Source: Streptomyces sp. ISL-43
GTDB taxonomy: Bacteria > Actinomycetota > Actinomycetes > Streptomycetales > Streptomycetaceae
NCBI RefSeq assembly: GCF_018614195.1
Contig: NZ_JAGGOT010000009.1
Span: 1-64,000 of the forward strand
DNA: 64,000 bases
Direction: 5' to 3'
Below the pieces are notes generated by a model. The model was not told the DNA's origin. It saw only the letters and a list, made by a program, of their open reading frames with translations, and ran no database searches. The first letter of the stretch is position 1. Each line of letters opens with the position of its first letter. Of this stretch, positions 25,972-37,651 are shown piece after piece. A program made the position numbers and the translations under genes.

Positions 25972-28377
25972 ATGGCCCAGAACACGCGCACGGTCCCGGC
26001 GGGTACGCCGACCAACGTCACGCAGAAGCACAACAAGGGCGGCATCGGCGAGTCCACGCTGCGCCCGGACGGCACCCTCAAGGTGACCGGTGAGTTCGCG
26101 TACTCCTCGGACATGTGGCACGAGGACATGCTGTGGGGCCAGACGCTCCGCAGCACCGTGGCCCACGCCGAGATCGTCTCGATCGACATCTCCGAGGCCC
26201 TGGCGATGCCGGGTGTCTACTCGGTCCTGACGTACGACGACCTGCCGGCCGAGATGAAGAACTACGGCCTGGAGATCCAGGACACCCCGGTTCTCGCCAA
26301 CGGCCGGGTACGCCACCACGGTGAGCCGGTCGCCCTCGTGGCCGCCGACCACCCGGAGACCGCCCGCCGCGCGGCCGCCAAGATCAAGATCGACTACAAG
26401 GAGCTGCCGCTCGTCACGGACGAGGCCTCCGCCCTCGCCCCCGGCGCGCCGCTGATCCACGAGGGCCGCGACGACCACCACATCGGTCACGTCCCGCACC
26501 CGAACATCGTGCACCGCCAGCCGATCATCCGCGGCAACGTGGAAGAGGCCCGCAAGCGCGCCGACGTCATCGTCGAGGGCGAGTACACCTTCGGCATGCA
26601 GGACCAGGCCTTCCTCGGCCCGGAGTCCGGTCTGGCCGTGCCGTCCGAGGACGGCGGCGTCGAGCTGTACGTCGCCACCCAGTGGCTGCACTCGGACCTC
26701 CAGCAGATCGCCCCGGTCCTGGGCCTCCCGCCGGAGAAGGTCCGCATGACGCTCTCGGGCGTCGGCGGTGCCTTCGGTGGCCGCGAGGACATCTCGATGC
26801 AGATCCACGCCTGCCTCCTGGCCCTGGCCACGAACAAGCCGGTCAAGATCGTCTACAACCGGTTCGAGTCCTTCTTCGGCCACGTGCACCGTCACCCGGC
26901 GAAGCTCTACTACGAGCACGGCGCCACCAAGGACGGCAAGCTCACGCACATGAAGTGCAAGATCGTCCTGGACGGCGGCGCGTACGCGTCCGCTTCCCCG
27001 GCGGTCGTGGGCAACGCCTCCTCGCTCTCGGTGGGTCCCTACGTCCTGGAGGACGTGGACATCGAGGCGATCGCGCTCTACACGAACAACCCGCCCTGTG
27101 GCGCGATGCGCGGCTTCGGCGCCGTCCAGGCCTGCTTCGCGTACGAGGCCCAGATGGACAAGCTCGCGGCGAAGCTGGGCATGGACCCGGTCGAGTTCCG
27201 CCAGCTGAACGCCATGGAGATGGGCACGGTCATGCCGACCGGCCAGGTCGTGGACGCCCCGGCGCCCGTCGCCGAGCTGCTGCGCCGGGTCAAGTCCCGC
27301 CCGCTGCCGCCCGAGCGCCAGTGGGAGACCGCCGGCGAGAACGCGGACGTCCGCGCGCTGCCCGGCGGCCTCTCCAACACCACCCACGGTGAGGGCGTCG
27401 TCCGCGGCGTCGGCTACGCGGTCGGCATCAAGAACGTCGGCTTCTCCGAGGGCTTCGACGACTACTCGACCGCCCGCGTGCGCCTCGAGGTCATCAACGG
27501 CGAGCCCGTCGCGATGGTCCACACGGCCATGGCGGAGGTCGGCCAGGGCGGCATCACCGTCCACGCGCAGATCGCCCGTACCGAGCTGGGTGTCACGCAG
27601 GTGACCATCCACCCGGCCGACACGCAGGTCGGCTCCGCCGGTTCCACGTCCGCCTCGCGGCAGACGTACATGACCGGTGGCGCCGTGAAGAACACCTGTG
27701 AGGCCGTCCGCGAGGCGGTCCTGGAGATCGGCCGGCGCAAGAACGGCTCGTACCACCCCGCGTGGGCGACCGCCGAGCTGCTCCTCGAAGGCGGCAAGGT
27801 CGTCACCGATGGCGGAGAGGTCCTCGCGGACCTGGCCGACATCCTGGAGGGCGAGGAGGCGATCGACCTGGAGCTGGAGTACCGCCACCACCCGACCGTC
27901 CCGTTCGACCTGGTCACCGGTCAGGGCAACGGCCACGTCCAGTACACCTTCGCCGCGCACCGCGCGGTCGTCGAGGTGGACACCGAGCTCGGCCTCGTCA
28001 AGGTCGTCGAGCTCGCGACCGCCCAGGACGTCGGCAAGGCGCTGAACATGCTCTCCGTGGTCGGCCAGATCCAGGGTGGTACCACCCAGGGCCTGGGCGT
28101 CGCGATCATGGAAGAGATCATCGTGGACCCGAAGACCGCGAAGGTGCGCAACCCCTCCTTCACGGACTACCTGATCCCGACCATCCTCGACACCCCGACC
28201 ATCCCGGTCGACGTCCTGGAGCTCGCCGACCCGAAGGCCCCGTACGGCCTGCGCGGTATGGGCGAGGCCCCGACCCTCTCGTCCACCCCGGCCGTCCTCG
28301 CGGCGATCCGGCAGGCGACCGGTCTCGAGCTCAACAAGACGCCGATCCGTCCGGAAGCCCTCACCGGCACCCTCTAG
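25972..28377 (+). CDS. xanthine dehydrogenase molybdopterin subunit
   Basis: 801 residues, large subunit that hydroxylates hypoxanthine and xanthine towards urate at the molybdenum centre. Family features in order: GEFAYSSDMWHEDMLWGQTL, FLGPESGLAVP, GVGGAFGGREDISMQIH (Moco binding), CGAMRGFGAVQACFAYEAQM (substrate-channel Arg), QGGITVHAQIARTELGV, and a C-terminal GMGEAPTLSSTPAV containing the catalytic Glu. Full length. It starts 2 bases after the Fe-S subunit stop. Confidence 0.93.
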   Translation: MAQNTRTVPAGTPTNVTQKHNKGGIGESTLRPDGTLKVTGEFAYSSDMWHEDMLWGQTLRSTVAHAEIVSIDISEALAMPGVYSVLTYDDLPAEMKNYGLEIQDTPVLANGRVRHHGEPVALVAADHPETARRAAAKIKIDYKELPLVTDEASALAPGAPLIHEGRDDHHIGHVPHPNIVHRQPIIRGNVEEARKRADVIVEGEYTFGMQDQAFLGPESGLAVPSEDGGVELYVATQWLHSDLQQIAPVLGLPPEKVRMTLSGVGGAFGGREDISMQIHACLLALATNKPVKIVYNRFESFFGHVHRHPAKLYYEHGATKDGKLTHMKCKIVLDGGAYASASPAVVGNASSLSVGPYVLEDVDIEAIALYTNNPPCGAMRGFGAVQACFAYEAQMDKLAAKLGMDPVEFRQLNAMEMGTVMPTGQVVDAPAPVAELLRRVKSRPLPPERQWETAGENADVRALPGGLSNTTHGEGVVRGVGYAVGIKNVGFSEGFDDYSTARVRLEVINGEPVAMVHTAMAEVGQGGITVHAQIARTELGVTQVTIHPADTQVGSAGSTSASRQTYMTGGAVKNTCEAVREAVLEIGRRKNGSYHPAWATAELLLEGGKVVTDGGEVLADLADILEGEEAIDLELEYRHHPTVPFDLVTGQGNGHVQYTFAAHRAVVEVDTELGLVKVVELATAQDVGKALNMLSVVGQIQGGTTQGLGVAIMEEIIVDPKTAKVRNPSFTDYLIPTILDTPTIPVDVLELADPKAPYGLRGMGEAPTLSSTPAVLAAIRQATGLELNKTPIRPEALTGTL

Positions 28378-28385
28378 GACGGCGT

Positions 28386-28413
28386 GGTCCGGGGGCCGCG
28401 AGGCCCCCGGACC
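28386..28413 (+). terminator. hairpin after xanthine dehydrogenase operon
   Basis: Perfect 12-bp arms GGTCCGGGGGCC/GGCCCCCGGACC with a GCGA loop, 8 bases after the stop of the large subunit. No T-run. Confidence 0.7.
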
Positions 28414-28576
28414 CCCCACAGATTTCCGGGCGGTGCGACACGGGAACGTCACACTTTTCAGTCGCACCGCCCGGAGCACAGAAGTCCGGAGTCATCAGTA
28501 CCGCACCGCTCGCGGTCAGTTTCACCGGCAGTCCCCCCCAGAAGAACCTGCGGTCGTACCAACCACCCCCGGTGCC

Positions 28577-28632
28577 ACCAGCAGTACCAGCAGTACCGCA
28601 GAAACCCCGCAGTACCCGCAGTACACGCAGTG
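28577..28632. repeat. short degenerate GCAGTACC repeats upstream of NCS2 gene
   Basis: The 370-bp gap 28378-28747 has no gene. Besides the terminator it carries at least five imperfect copies of CAGTACC/GCAGTAC at roughly 8-18 base spacing. It then reads through an unremarkable region to the permease gene. These could be regulator sites or simple slippage. No CRISPR-like spacing is present. Confidence 0.35.
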
Positions 28633-28747
28633 AACATTCGCGTCGCCTCGGGCCGTCACCCCGGGTCGTGCAGCCAACGCAGTTTCCCAAATCCCGTGTC
28701 TCCAATCTTTATGCGGGTGCCCCTTTGAACCTTGGGAGTTAGGCACC

Positions 28748-30211
28748 ATGACCCAATCGTCAGTGGAGCCCAAGACCAGTGCGGAAGAGGCCGGCGACGG
28801 CTCTCTGAACCCCGCCGGACGGTCTTGGCTCGATCGGTACTTTCACATCTCGCAGCGTGGATCCAAGGTCGGCAACGAAGTCCGTGGCGGTATCACGACC
28901 TTCATGGCCATGGCCTACATCCTCCTGCTGAACCCCCTGCTCCTCTCGGGCAAGGACGTCGCGGGCACCTCGATGGCCGCCTCGGCGATCATCACCGCCA
29001 CGGCGTTCGCCGCTGCCGTCACGACGCTCCTCATGGGCTTCGTCGGCAAGGTCCCGCTCGCGCTCGCCGCGGGTCTCTCCGTGTCCGGCGTGCTGGCCTC
29101 GCAGGTGGCCCCCCAGATGACCTGGCCGCAGGCCATGGGCATGTGCGTGGTCTACGGCGTCGTGATCTGTCTCCTGGTCGTCACCGGCCTCCGAGAGATG
29201 ATCATGAACGCGATCCCCCTCGCGCTCAAGCATGCGATCACCATGGGCATCGGCATGTTCGTCGCCCTCATCGGCCTCGTGAAGGCCGGGTTCGTGGGCA
29301 GAGGCCCGGAATTCGGTCCCCCCGTGCAGCTCGGTTCCGTCGGTGAACTCGCCGGCTGGCCCGTCCTCATCTTCTGCCTGACCCTGCTCGCCATCTTCAT
29401 GCTGCAGGCACGCAAGGTTCCCGGCGCGATCCTGATCGGCATCGTCGGCGGAACCGTTCTCGCCGCCATCGTGAACGCCGTGGTCGACATCGACCCGAAG
29501 GCCTGGAAGAGCGGCCCGCCGGAGCTCAGCGGCTCCGCGGTCTCGATGCCGGACTTCTCCCTCTTCGGCGACGTCTCCTTCGGCGGCTGGGGCGAAGTCG
29601 GCTACATGACGGTCGGCATGATCGTCTTCACCCTGGTGCTCGCCGGCTTCTTCGACGCGATGGCCACCATCATCGGCGTCGGCACCGAGGCCAAGCTCGC
29701 CGACGACAAGGGCCGCATGCCGGGCCTGTCCAAGGCGCTGTTCATCGACGGTGCCGGTGGCGCCATCGGTGGCATCGCGGGCGGCTCCGGCCAGACCGTG
29801 TTCGTCGAGTCCGCGACCGGCGTCGGTGAGGGTGCCCGCACAGGCCTCGCCTCCGCCGTCACCGGCCTGTTCTTCGCCGCCTGCCTCTTCTTCACCCCGA
29901 TCACTCAGATCGTCCCGGGTGAGGTCGCCTCCGCGGCCCTGGTCGTCATCGGCGCGATGATGATGCAGAACGCCCGCCACGTGGACTGGGCCGACAGCGC
30001 GACCGCGATCCCGGTCTTCCTGACCGTCGTGATCATGCCGTTCACCTACTCGATCACCGCTGGTGTCGCCGCGGGCGTCATCTCCTTCGTCGCCATCAAG
30101 ATCGCTCAGGGCAAGGCCCGCGAGATCGGCGGCTTCATGTGGGGTCTGACCGCGATCTTCGTGGTCTTCTACGCCCTGCACCCGATCGAGGGCTGGCTCG
30201 GCGTCGGCTGA
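28748..30211 (+). CDS. NCS2-family purine permease (AzgA type)
   Basis: 487 residues with about 12-14 membrane helices. It imports adenine, guanine or hypoxanthine by proton symport. Family features: GGITTFMAMAYILLLNPLLL near residue 40, GKVPLALAAGLSVSGVLA near 98, FFDAMATIIGVGTEAKLAD near 300 (TM8 signature) and GGAIGGIAGGSGQTVFVESA near 335. The length is normal. It sits between the xanthine dehydrogenase genes and the XdhC gene, so its substrate is probably a purine base fed into the neighbouring enzyme. Confidence 0.9.
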   Translation: MTQSSVEPKTSAEEAGDGSLNPAGRSWLDRYFHISQRGSKVGNEVRGGITTFMAMAYILLLNPLLLSGKDVAGTSMAASAIITATAFAAAVTTLLMGFVGKVPLALAAGLSVSGVLASQVAPQMTWPQAMGMCVVYGVVICLLVVTGLREMIMNAIPLALKHAITMGIGMFVALIGLVKAGFVGRGPEFGPPVQLGSVGELAGWPVLIFCLTLLAIFMLQARKVPGAILIGIVGGTVLAAIVNAVVDIDPKAWKSGPPELSGSAVSMPDFSLFGDVSFGGWGEVGYMTVGMIVFTLVLAGFFDAMATIIGVGTEAKLADDKGRMPGLSKALFIDGAGGAIGGIAGGSGQTVFVESATGVGEGARTGLASAVTGLFFAACLFFTPITQIVPGEVASAALVVIGAMMMQNARHVDWADSATAIPVFLTVVIMPFTYSITAGVAAGVISFVAIKIAQGKAREIGGFMWGLTAIFVVFYALHPIEGWLGVG

Positions 30212-30294
30212 GCCGGCCGGACCTGATCCGTAGCGAACGACCGCACACTCCACGTATCCGATACTGGAAACCGAACCCCTCCGAGGAGGCCGCA

Positions 30295-31458
30295 ATGCTG
30301 GACATCGCCGAAGAACTGAACCGGTGGGTCGAGCAGGGACGCGATTTCGCCGTCGCCACGGTCGTGGCCGTCGGCGGCAGCGCTCCCCGGCAGCCCGGAG
30401 CGGCCCTCGCCGTCGACAGTGACGGCACGGCCATCGGCTCGGTTTCCGGCGGATGCGTGGAGGGTGCGGTCTACGAGCTGTGCCGGCAGGCGCTGGAGGA
30501 CGGCGAGAGCATCCTCGAGCGCTTCGGCTACAGCGATGACGATGCCTTCGCGGTGGGTCTGACCTGCGGCGGGATCATCGACATCCTGGTCACGCCGCTC
30601 CACGCGGGCTCTCCCGCACGGGAGGTGTTCGCGGCCTCGCTCGCCGCCGCCGCCCGAGGTGAGGCGGCCGCGGTCGCGAGGATCGCCGATGGTCCGGCCG
30701 AGCTGATGGGCCGCGCCGTACTGGTCCGCGGCGAAGGCGCCCACGAGGGCGGTTTCGGCGGACACCCCGAGCTGGACCGGGCCATCGCCGACGAGGCCCG
30801 CGCCATGCTCGACGCCGGCAAGACCGGCGTGCTGGAGATCGGCGCCGACGGCCGCCTCTGCGGAGAGCCGCTCAAGGTGCTGGTCGAGTCCAGCGTCCCG
30901 CCGCCGCGGATGATCGTCTTCGGCGCCATCGACTTCGCGTCCGCCCTGGTGCGGATCGGCAAGTTCCTCGGCTACCGGGTGACCCTGTGTGACGCGCGGC
31001 CCGTGTTCGCCACGAAGAACCGTTTCCCCGAAGCGGACGAGATCGTGGTCGGCTGGCCGCACCGCTACCTGGAGGAGCAGTCTTCCGCCGGAGCCGTCGA
31101 CGGCCGGACCGTCCTGTGCGTCCTCACGCACGACGCCAAGTTCGACGTGCCGCTCCTCGAACTGGCCCTGAGGCTTCCCGTCGCCTACGTCGGCGCCATG
31201 GGCTCCCGCCGCACCCACGAGGACCGCAACAAGCGGCTCCGCGAAGTCGGTGTGAGCGAGCTCGAACTGGCCCGGCTGCGCTCCCCGATCGGACTGGACC
31301 TCGGCGCCCGCTCCCCGGAGGAGACCGCGCTGTCCATCGCCGCCGAAATCGTGGCCAACCGGCGCGGCGGCACCGGTGCGGCCCTGACCGGCGCGCACAT
31401 CCCGATCCACCCGGACACCTCCAATACGGTGATCAGCCGGATCGGGTCCGTCGCTTGA
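30295..31458 (+). CDS. xdhC: XdhC-type molybdenum-cofactor insertion protein
   Basis: 387 residues. It binds Moco, adds the sulfido ligand with a cysteine desulfurase, and inserts it into xanthine dehydrogenase. The N-terminal XdhC/CoxI domain reads VVAVGGSAPRQPGAALAVDS, VSGGCVEGAVYELC and TCGGIIDILVTP. The C-terminal Rossmann-like domain reads YVGAMGSRRTHEDRNKRLRE and IGLDLGARSPEETALSIAAE. GAGGAGGCC precedes ATG 30295. Confidence 0.9.
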   Translation: MLDIAEELNRWVEQGRDFAVATVVAVGGSAPRQPGAALAVDSDGTAIGSVSGGCVEGAVYELCRQALEDGESILERFGYSDDDAFAVGLTCGGIIDILVTPLHAGSPAREVFAASLAAAARGEAAAVARIADGPAELMGRAVLVRGEGAHEGGFGGHPELDRAIADEARAMLDAGKTGVLEIGADGRLCGEPLKVLVESSVPPPRMIVFGAIDFASALVRIGKFLGYRVTLCDARPVFATKNRFPEADEIVVGWPHRYLEEQSSAGAVDGRTVLCVLTHDAKFDVPLLELALRLPVAYVGAMGSRRTHEDRNKRLREVGVSELELARLRSPIGLDLGARSPEETALSIAAEIVANRRGGTGAALTGAHIPIHPDTSNTVISRIGSVA

Positions 31459-31491
31459 AGAGGTAGCGAGCTGTAACACGGTGTGGAAGGG

Positions 31492-31524
31492 CGCAACCCC
31501 GTCGGAGGTTTCGGGGTTGCGTCC
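31492..31524 (+). terminator. intrinsic-type terminator after xdhC
   Basis: Perfect 10-bp arms CGCAACCCCG/CGGGGTTGCG with a 10-base loop, followed by TCCTTT. It closes the purine-catabolism block. Confidence 0.8.
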
Positions 31525-31586
31525 TTTCGGCGTTCGGTCTATTTTACCCGCCGGTAACAGCGTCTCCCCGCAACGGAGTTGACCGG

Positions 31587-32861
31587 ATGTCTGCCGTTCC
31601 TATACGTGCCCGCCGTACCGCTGGGGCTCTGGCGGCCCTGGTCGCTCTGGCCTCCGCCGCCCTCCTGGCGGGACCCCTCCCCGCGGCGGGCGCCGAGACC
31701 GCCGCCGGACCGGCCCCCCGCGAGGTGCTGTTCGTGGGCAACAACTGGGAGGGCACCGCCGACGTCCTCGCCTCCACCGGCGACCTGGCCCGCATCGGCC
31801 GGATCGACATCGTCCCGGACAAGGCGGAACGGCTCCGGGAGATCTACCTCAACCCCGTGAAGCTCGGCTACTTCCTGGGCGTCCGGCTCACGGCGGGCGA
31901 GGGTCACGACCAGTTCGTGGACGACATGTACACCACCCCGGACGGCACCGCCGTCGTCGCCTCCCGCCCCAGCTTCGCCGACGTGGTCTCCATCGACCTG
32001 CGCACCGGCAGGATCAACTGGCGCTTCCCCGTGGCCGGTTACCGGGCCGACCATATGGCGCTCTCCCCGGACGGCACCCGCGTCGCCGTCTCGGCCTCCA
32101 CCGCCAACACCGTGCACGTCCTCGACATCGCCACCGGCCGCCAGGCCGGCTCCTTCACCACGGGCGACAAACCGCACGAGAACACCTTCACCCAGGGCGG
32201 CCGCTTCCTGTGGAACAGCTCCATCGGTGACGTGACCTCCGCCCTCGACGCGACGTGGCTGGACTGGACGAAGGGCGACCGGAAGATCACCGTCGTCGAC
32301 GCGCAGACCTTCCGCCCGGTCCGGACGATCGACATGCGGGCGCGCCTCGACGCCTTCGGGCGCTCCGACCTGTCCGACGCGGTACGGCCCATGTCCTTCA
32401 GTCCGGACGAGTCGAAGCTCTACTTCCAGGTGTCGTTCTTCAACGGCGTCGTCGAGTACGACGTGGCCGCCGACCGGATCACGCGGATCAAGACCCTGCC
32501 CGAGAACCCGGCCACCAGCACCGACCGCACCACCTGGGTCAACGACTCCCGCCACCACGGCATGTCCATGAGCCCCGACGGGGCCAGGCTCTGCGTCGCG
32601 GGGACCATGGACGACTACGTGACCGTCGTGGACCGGGCCACCCTCGCCGAAGGCCCGCTCGTGCCCGCCGTCAAGCCGTACTGGGCGACCGTCGACGGAG
32701 ACGGCACCGGCTGCGTGATCTCCGAGAGCGGCGCCGACCGGGTCACGGCCATCGACTTCGCCACCGGCACCAAGCGGGTCTCCGTCCCCGTCGGCGACCA
32801 CCCGCAGCGGGTACGGATCGGCCACGTCCCGGAGGGCTGGACGGGTCCGGCGGCGCGCTGA
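31587..32861 (+). CDS. secreted YncE-like beta-propeller protein
   Basis: 424 residues. A signal peptide (RRTAGALAALVALASAALLA ending near AAGA) is followed by repeated 40-45-residue blade units (DDMYTTPDGTAVVASRP, HMALSPDGTRVAVSASTA, HGMSMSPDGARLCVAGTM) typical of seven-bladed YncE/WD40-type propellers. No catalytic motif is seen. It is likely extracellular and binds a ligand or surface partner. Preceded by the xdhC terminator, it appears to be monocistronic. Confidence 0.75.
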   Translation: MSAVPIRARRTAGALAALVALASAALLAGPLPAAGAETAAGPAPREVLFVGNNWEGTADVLASTGDLARIGRIDIVPDKAERLREIYLNPVKLGYFLGVRLTAGEGHDQFVDDMYTTPDGTAVVASRPSFADVVSIDLRTGRINWRFPVAGYRADHMALSPDGTRVAVSASTANTVHVLDIATGRQAGSFTTGDKPHENTFTQGGRFLWNSSIGDVTSALDATWLDWTKGDRKITVVDAQTFRPVRTIDMRARLDAFGRSDLSDAVRPMSFSPDESKLYFQVSFFNGVVEYDVAADRITRIKTLPENPATSTDRTTWVNDSRHHGMSMSPDGARLCVAGTMDDYVTVVDRATLAEGPLVPAVKPYWATVDGDGTGCVISESGADRVTAIDFATGTKRVSVPVGDHPQRVRIGHVPEGWTGPAAR

Positions 32862-32873
32862 CCGGAAGGAACG

Positions 32874-32910
32874 GCCCGGGGCCGTGACCCGACAGGGCGC
32901 GGCCCCGGGC
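32874..32910 (+). terminator. hairpin after beta-propeller gene
   Basis: Perfect 11-bp arms GCCCGGGGCCG/CGGCCCCGGGC with a 15-base loop, 12 bases after the stop. Confidence 0.6.
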
Positions 32911-32989
32911 GGGCTCCGGATCCGGCAGCGCCGGCGAAGCCACCCTTTATGAAGTGACTGGTCCGCGATGACCGATTAGTCTCCGGATC

Positions 32990-34234
32990 ATGGTAGACAT
33001 CCGCGAGGTACCCGAGGCCGACATCGACCGCGCTCTGGAGCTCGCGTACCTGGTCTTCCACGACCGCCCCGAGAAGGAGGGGCGCGAGCGGCACCACGAC
33101 ATGCTCCGCCACTGCGTGCGGATCGGCGCCTACGAAGAGGACGCGATCGTCGGCTTCATGGCCGCGCACGACTTCCGGCTCTCGGTGCCCGGGGCGGACC
33201 TGCCCTGCCCCGGGCTCACCTTCGTCTCCGTCACCCCCACCCACCGCCGCCGGGGCGTCCTGACGGCCCTGATGGGAGAGATGATGCGGCGCGCCGGGGC
33301 CGCCGGCAGTCCCATCGCCGCCCTGTGGGCCTCCGAGTCGGCGATCTACGGGCGCTTCGGCTACGGCAGCGCCACCCAGGGCGCCACCATCGAGATCGAC
33401 TCCACCCGGCCGCTGGCCCTGCGCATCGACCCGGACCGGCGCCCGCTGCGCCTGGTGGACCCCGGGGACGCGGTCGCCGTCGTCGGCCCGTACCACGAGG
33501 CGGCCCGCGCGACCCGGGCCGGCCGGCCGACCCGCACCGCCTGGCGCTGGACCGAGGAGTGGCTGCCCGAGGAGGACGAGGAGGACGAGGAGCTCGGCCC
33601 GCCCCGGATCATCGTCCTCGGTGATCCGGGCGAACCGATCGCGGGCTACGTGCTCTACCGCACGAAGGCGGAGTCCTCCGAGACGGGGGCCGGTTCCGTG
33701 CGCACCCCGGGCCTGGTGCAGGTCTACGAACTGGAGGCGGACACCCCGGCGGTCGCCGCCGCACTGTGGGAGTGCCTGGCCTCCCTCGACCTCACCGGCA
33801 AGGTCAGCGCGTGGGGCCGCCCGGCCGACGACCCGCTGCTGCACTTCGCGGCCGACCGGGACCAGGTCAGGGTCACCGCTGTGTTCCCGGCGCTCTGGCT
33901 GCGGCTGGTCGACGTGGCGGCGGCGCTGACCGGGCGGTCGTGGGCCGCGCCCGTGGAACTCGTACTGGAGCTGACCGATGTACGGGTCCCCGCGAACGCG
34001 GGGCTCTTCCGGCTGAAGGCGGGGCCGGCCGGGGCCGCGTACGAGCCCGCCGACGGCCAGGCGCCGGACCTGACCCTCGACGTACGGGAGCTCGCGGCCT
34101 GCTACCTCGGCGGGACCCGGGCCGTCGAACTGGTCGCGGCCGCCCTGGTGGTGGAGCACACCCCCGGCGCGGCGGCCACCCTGGACGCGGGCCTGCGCAC
34201 CGAGCTGCTGCCGCACACCGCCGACGAGTTCTAG
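32990..34234 (+). CDS. Eis-like GNAT N-acetyltransferase
   Basis: 414 residues with the three-part Eis layout: an N-terminal GNAT domain, a second GNAT-like domain (about 150-290) and a C-terminal sterol-carrier-like domain (about 300-410). Acetyl-CoA binding is marked by VTPTHRRRGVLTALMGEMMR near residue 80-100. The Eis C-terminal carboxylate position is probably the final Phe (PHTADEF). Eis enzymes acetylate amino groups of aminoglycosides, peptides or polyamines; the substrate here is unknown. No strong ribosome-binding site precedes ATG 32990, so a leaderless mRNA is possible. Confidence 0.85.
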   Translation: MVDIREVPEADIDRALELAYLVFHDRPEKEGRERHHDMLRHCVRIGAYEEDAIVGFMAAHDFRLSVPGADLPCPGLTFVSVTPTHRRRGVLTALMGEMMRRAGAAGSPIAALWASESAIYGRFGYGSATQGATIEIDSTRPLALRIDPDRRPLRLVDPGDAVAVVGPYHEAARATRAGRPTRTAWRWTEEWLPEEDEEDEELGPPRIIVLGDPGEPIAGYVLYRTKAESSETGAGSVRTPGLVQVYELEADTPAVAAALWECLASLDLTGKVSAWGRPADDPLLHFAADRDQVRVTAVFPALWLRLVDVAAALTGRSWAAPVELVLELTDVRVPANAGLFRLKAGPAGAAYEPADGQAPDLTLDVRELAACYLGGTRAVELVAAALVVEHTPGAAATLDAGLRTELLPHTADEF

Positions 34235-34260
34235 AGCCGGCCGCCGCGTCGGCGGAGCGG

Positions 34261-34291
34261 GGCGGGGGCGGGCGAGCGGACCGCCCCCGCC
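34261..34291. terminator. hairpin between convergent acetyltransferase and geosmin genes
   Basis: 11-bp arms GGCGGGGGCGG/CCGCCCCCGCC with a 9-base loop in the 78-bp convergent gap. It would serve both directions. Confidence 0.65.
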
Positions 34292-34312
34292 CGGTGACGC
34301 GGCGACCGGTGT

Positions 34313-36616
<2,304 letters not shown>

Positions 36617-36711
36617 CTACCCGTGGTGCCGGTGGGATAAGGGGGAGTTCACTTCATCAGGTGACAGGGGCGCGGTTCCCGGACGAAGGGAGCGGCCGGC
36701 AGGTTAAGGGG

Positions 36712-36764
36712 AAGGGCTGGGCCGGGCGGGGCTGGGCCGGGCGGGGCTGGGCCGGGGCGGGGAG
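36712..36764. repeat. GGGCCGGGCGGGGCT tandem repeat
   Basis: About three near-identical 15-base units (GGGCTGGGCCGGGCG register) lie between the TIM-barrel gene stop and the geosmin synthase upstream region. Probably slippage-generated; no function is evident. Confidence 0.6.
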
Positions 36765-36766
36765 GG

Positions 36767-37642
36767 TCAGTCCGCGCACACGGCCGGGTGCCCGGCCAGG
36801 ACGGCGCGGGTGGCCGCGTACACGGCCTGGGCGGTGGCCTCGGCGCCCTGGGCGAGGAGGGCGTCGGACATCACCTCGGCGGAGACCCGGGTCCGGACGC
36901 CGTGTGCCTCCAGGAGTCCCAGCAGCCGCCGGGCGGCATCGGTCCGGCTGCCGGGGACCAGACGCAGGTGGAGCGACTCCTGCCGCATGTCCGGCAGGGG
37001 ATCGGGTCCTACGTCGCACAGCTGGACGGTGAAGATCCGCGCGGCGGGGACGGGGGAGAGGTCCTCGGGCGCGGTCGCGCCGCGCACCCAGTGCCAGACG
37101 TCGAGGACCAGTCCGGCGTTGGGGCGCCCGGTGCGGCGCACCAGTTCCCAGGCCGTGGGCAGGTCGGGCACCGCGCCGAAGGGCATGTACTCCAGGGCGA
37201 TCCGCAGTTCGCCGGCCCGCTCGCACAGGGCCGTGAACCGGTCGGCCATGACGTCCAGCGGCGTCGCGTCGAAGAGGCCGACGTTGATGTGGTCGGCCCC
37301 GAAGGTGCGGGCGATGTGGAACGCGGTGAGTTCCTTCGCGGAAGGTATCGCGCCGTCGCCGTCGCCGTCGCCGTCTCCTTCGCCGTCTCCTGCGCGGCCG
37401 TCGGCCCGGGGAGCCCAGTCGCTGAGGAACTCCACCTCGCCGAGGGTGAGCCCGTGCTCGTCGAGGAGGGCGCGCATGGCGTCGTCGTCGAGTCCGGACC
37501 GGCGGGCCTCCCCGTAGGCCTCGACGCTGAGGCCCACGGACTGGAAACCCGCGGCTGCCGCCGCCCGGATCCGTTCCCGGAAAGGGGCCGTCCCCAGGGT
37601 CAGCGAACTGATCGTCAGAGGGCAGGTAACGACAGTTCCCAT
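36767..37642 (-). CDS. TIM-barrel isomerase / 3-dehydroshikimate-dehydratase-like protein
   Basis: 291 residues of the xylose-isomerase-like AP-endonuclease-2 barrel. Putative metal ligands occur at barrel strand ends: Glu in RIALEYMPFGAV, Asp and His in AGLVLDVWHWVRG, a strand at ARIFTVQLCDVG, and Glu near RVSAEVMSD. The family includes sugar epimerases and the 3-dehydroshikimate dehydratases that make protocatechuate. Its start lies 9 bases after the aroD-type stop, which favours a shikimate-related substrate, but this is inference. An acidic Gly/Asp repeat (about residues 85-97) is unusual. The 234-bp gap to geosmin synthase (36533-36766) holds a G+C-rich tandem repeat and no gene. Confidence 0.6.
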   Translation of the reverse strand: MGTVVTCPLTISSLTLGTAPFRERIRAAAAAGFQSVGLSVEAYGEARRSGLDDDAMRALLDEHGLTLGEVEFLSDWAPRADGRAGDGEGDGDGDGDGAIPSAKELTAFHIARTFGADHINVGLFDATPLDVMADRFTALCERAGELRIALEYMPFGAVPDLPTAWELVRRTGRPNAGLVLDVWHWVRGATAPEDLSPVPAARIFTVQLCDVGPDPLPDMRQESLHLRLVPGSRTDAARRLLGLLEAHGVRTRVSAEVMSDALLAQGAEATAQAVYAATRAVLAGHPAVCAD

Positions 37643-37651
37643 GGTCAGTGC

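Noticed and set aside
25951..28479. 842-codon minus-strand frame opposite the xanthine dehydrogenase large subunit
   Set aside because: Antisense shadow of a well-recognised molybdopterin subunit.
28560..28640. Possible CRISPR array in the xdh-permease gap
   Set aside because: Repeat units are only ~7-8 bases with irregular spacing and no unique 30-40 base spacers. No CRISPR array or cas gene is seen anywhere in the window.
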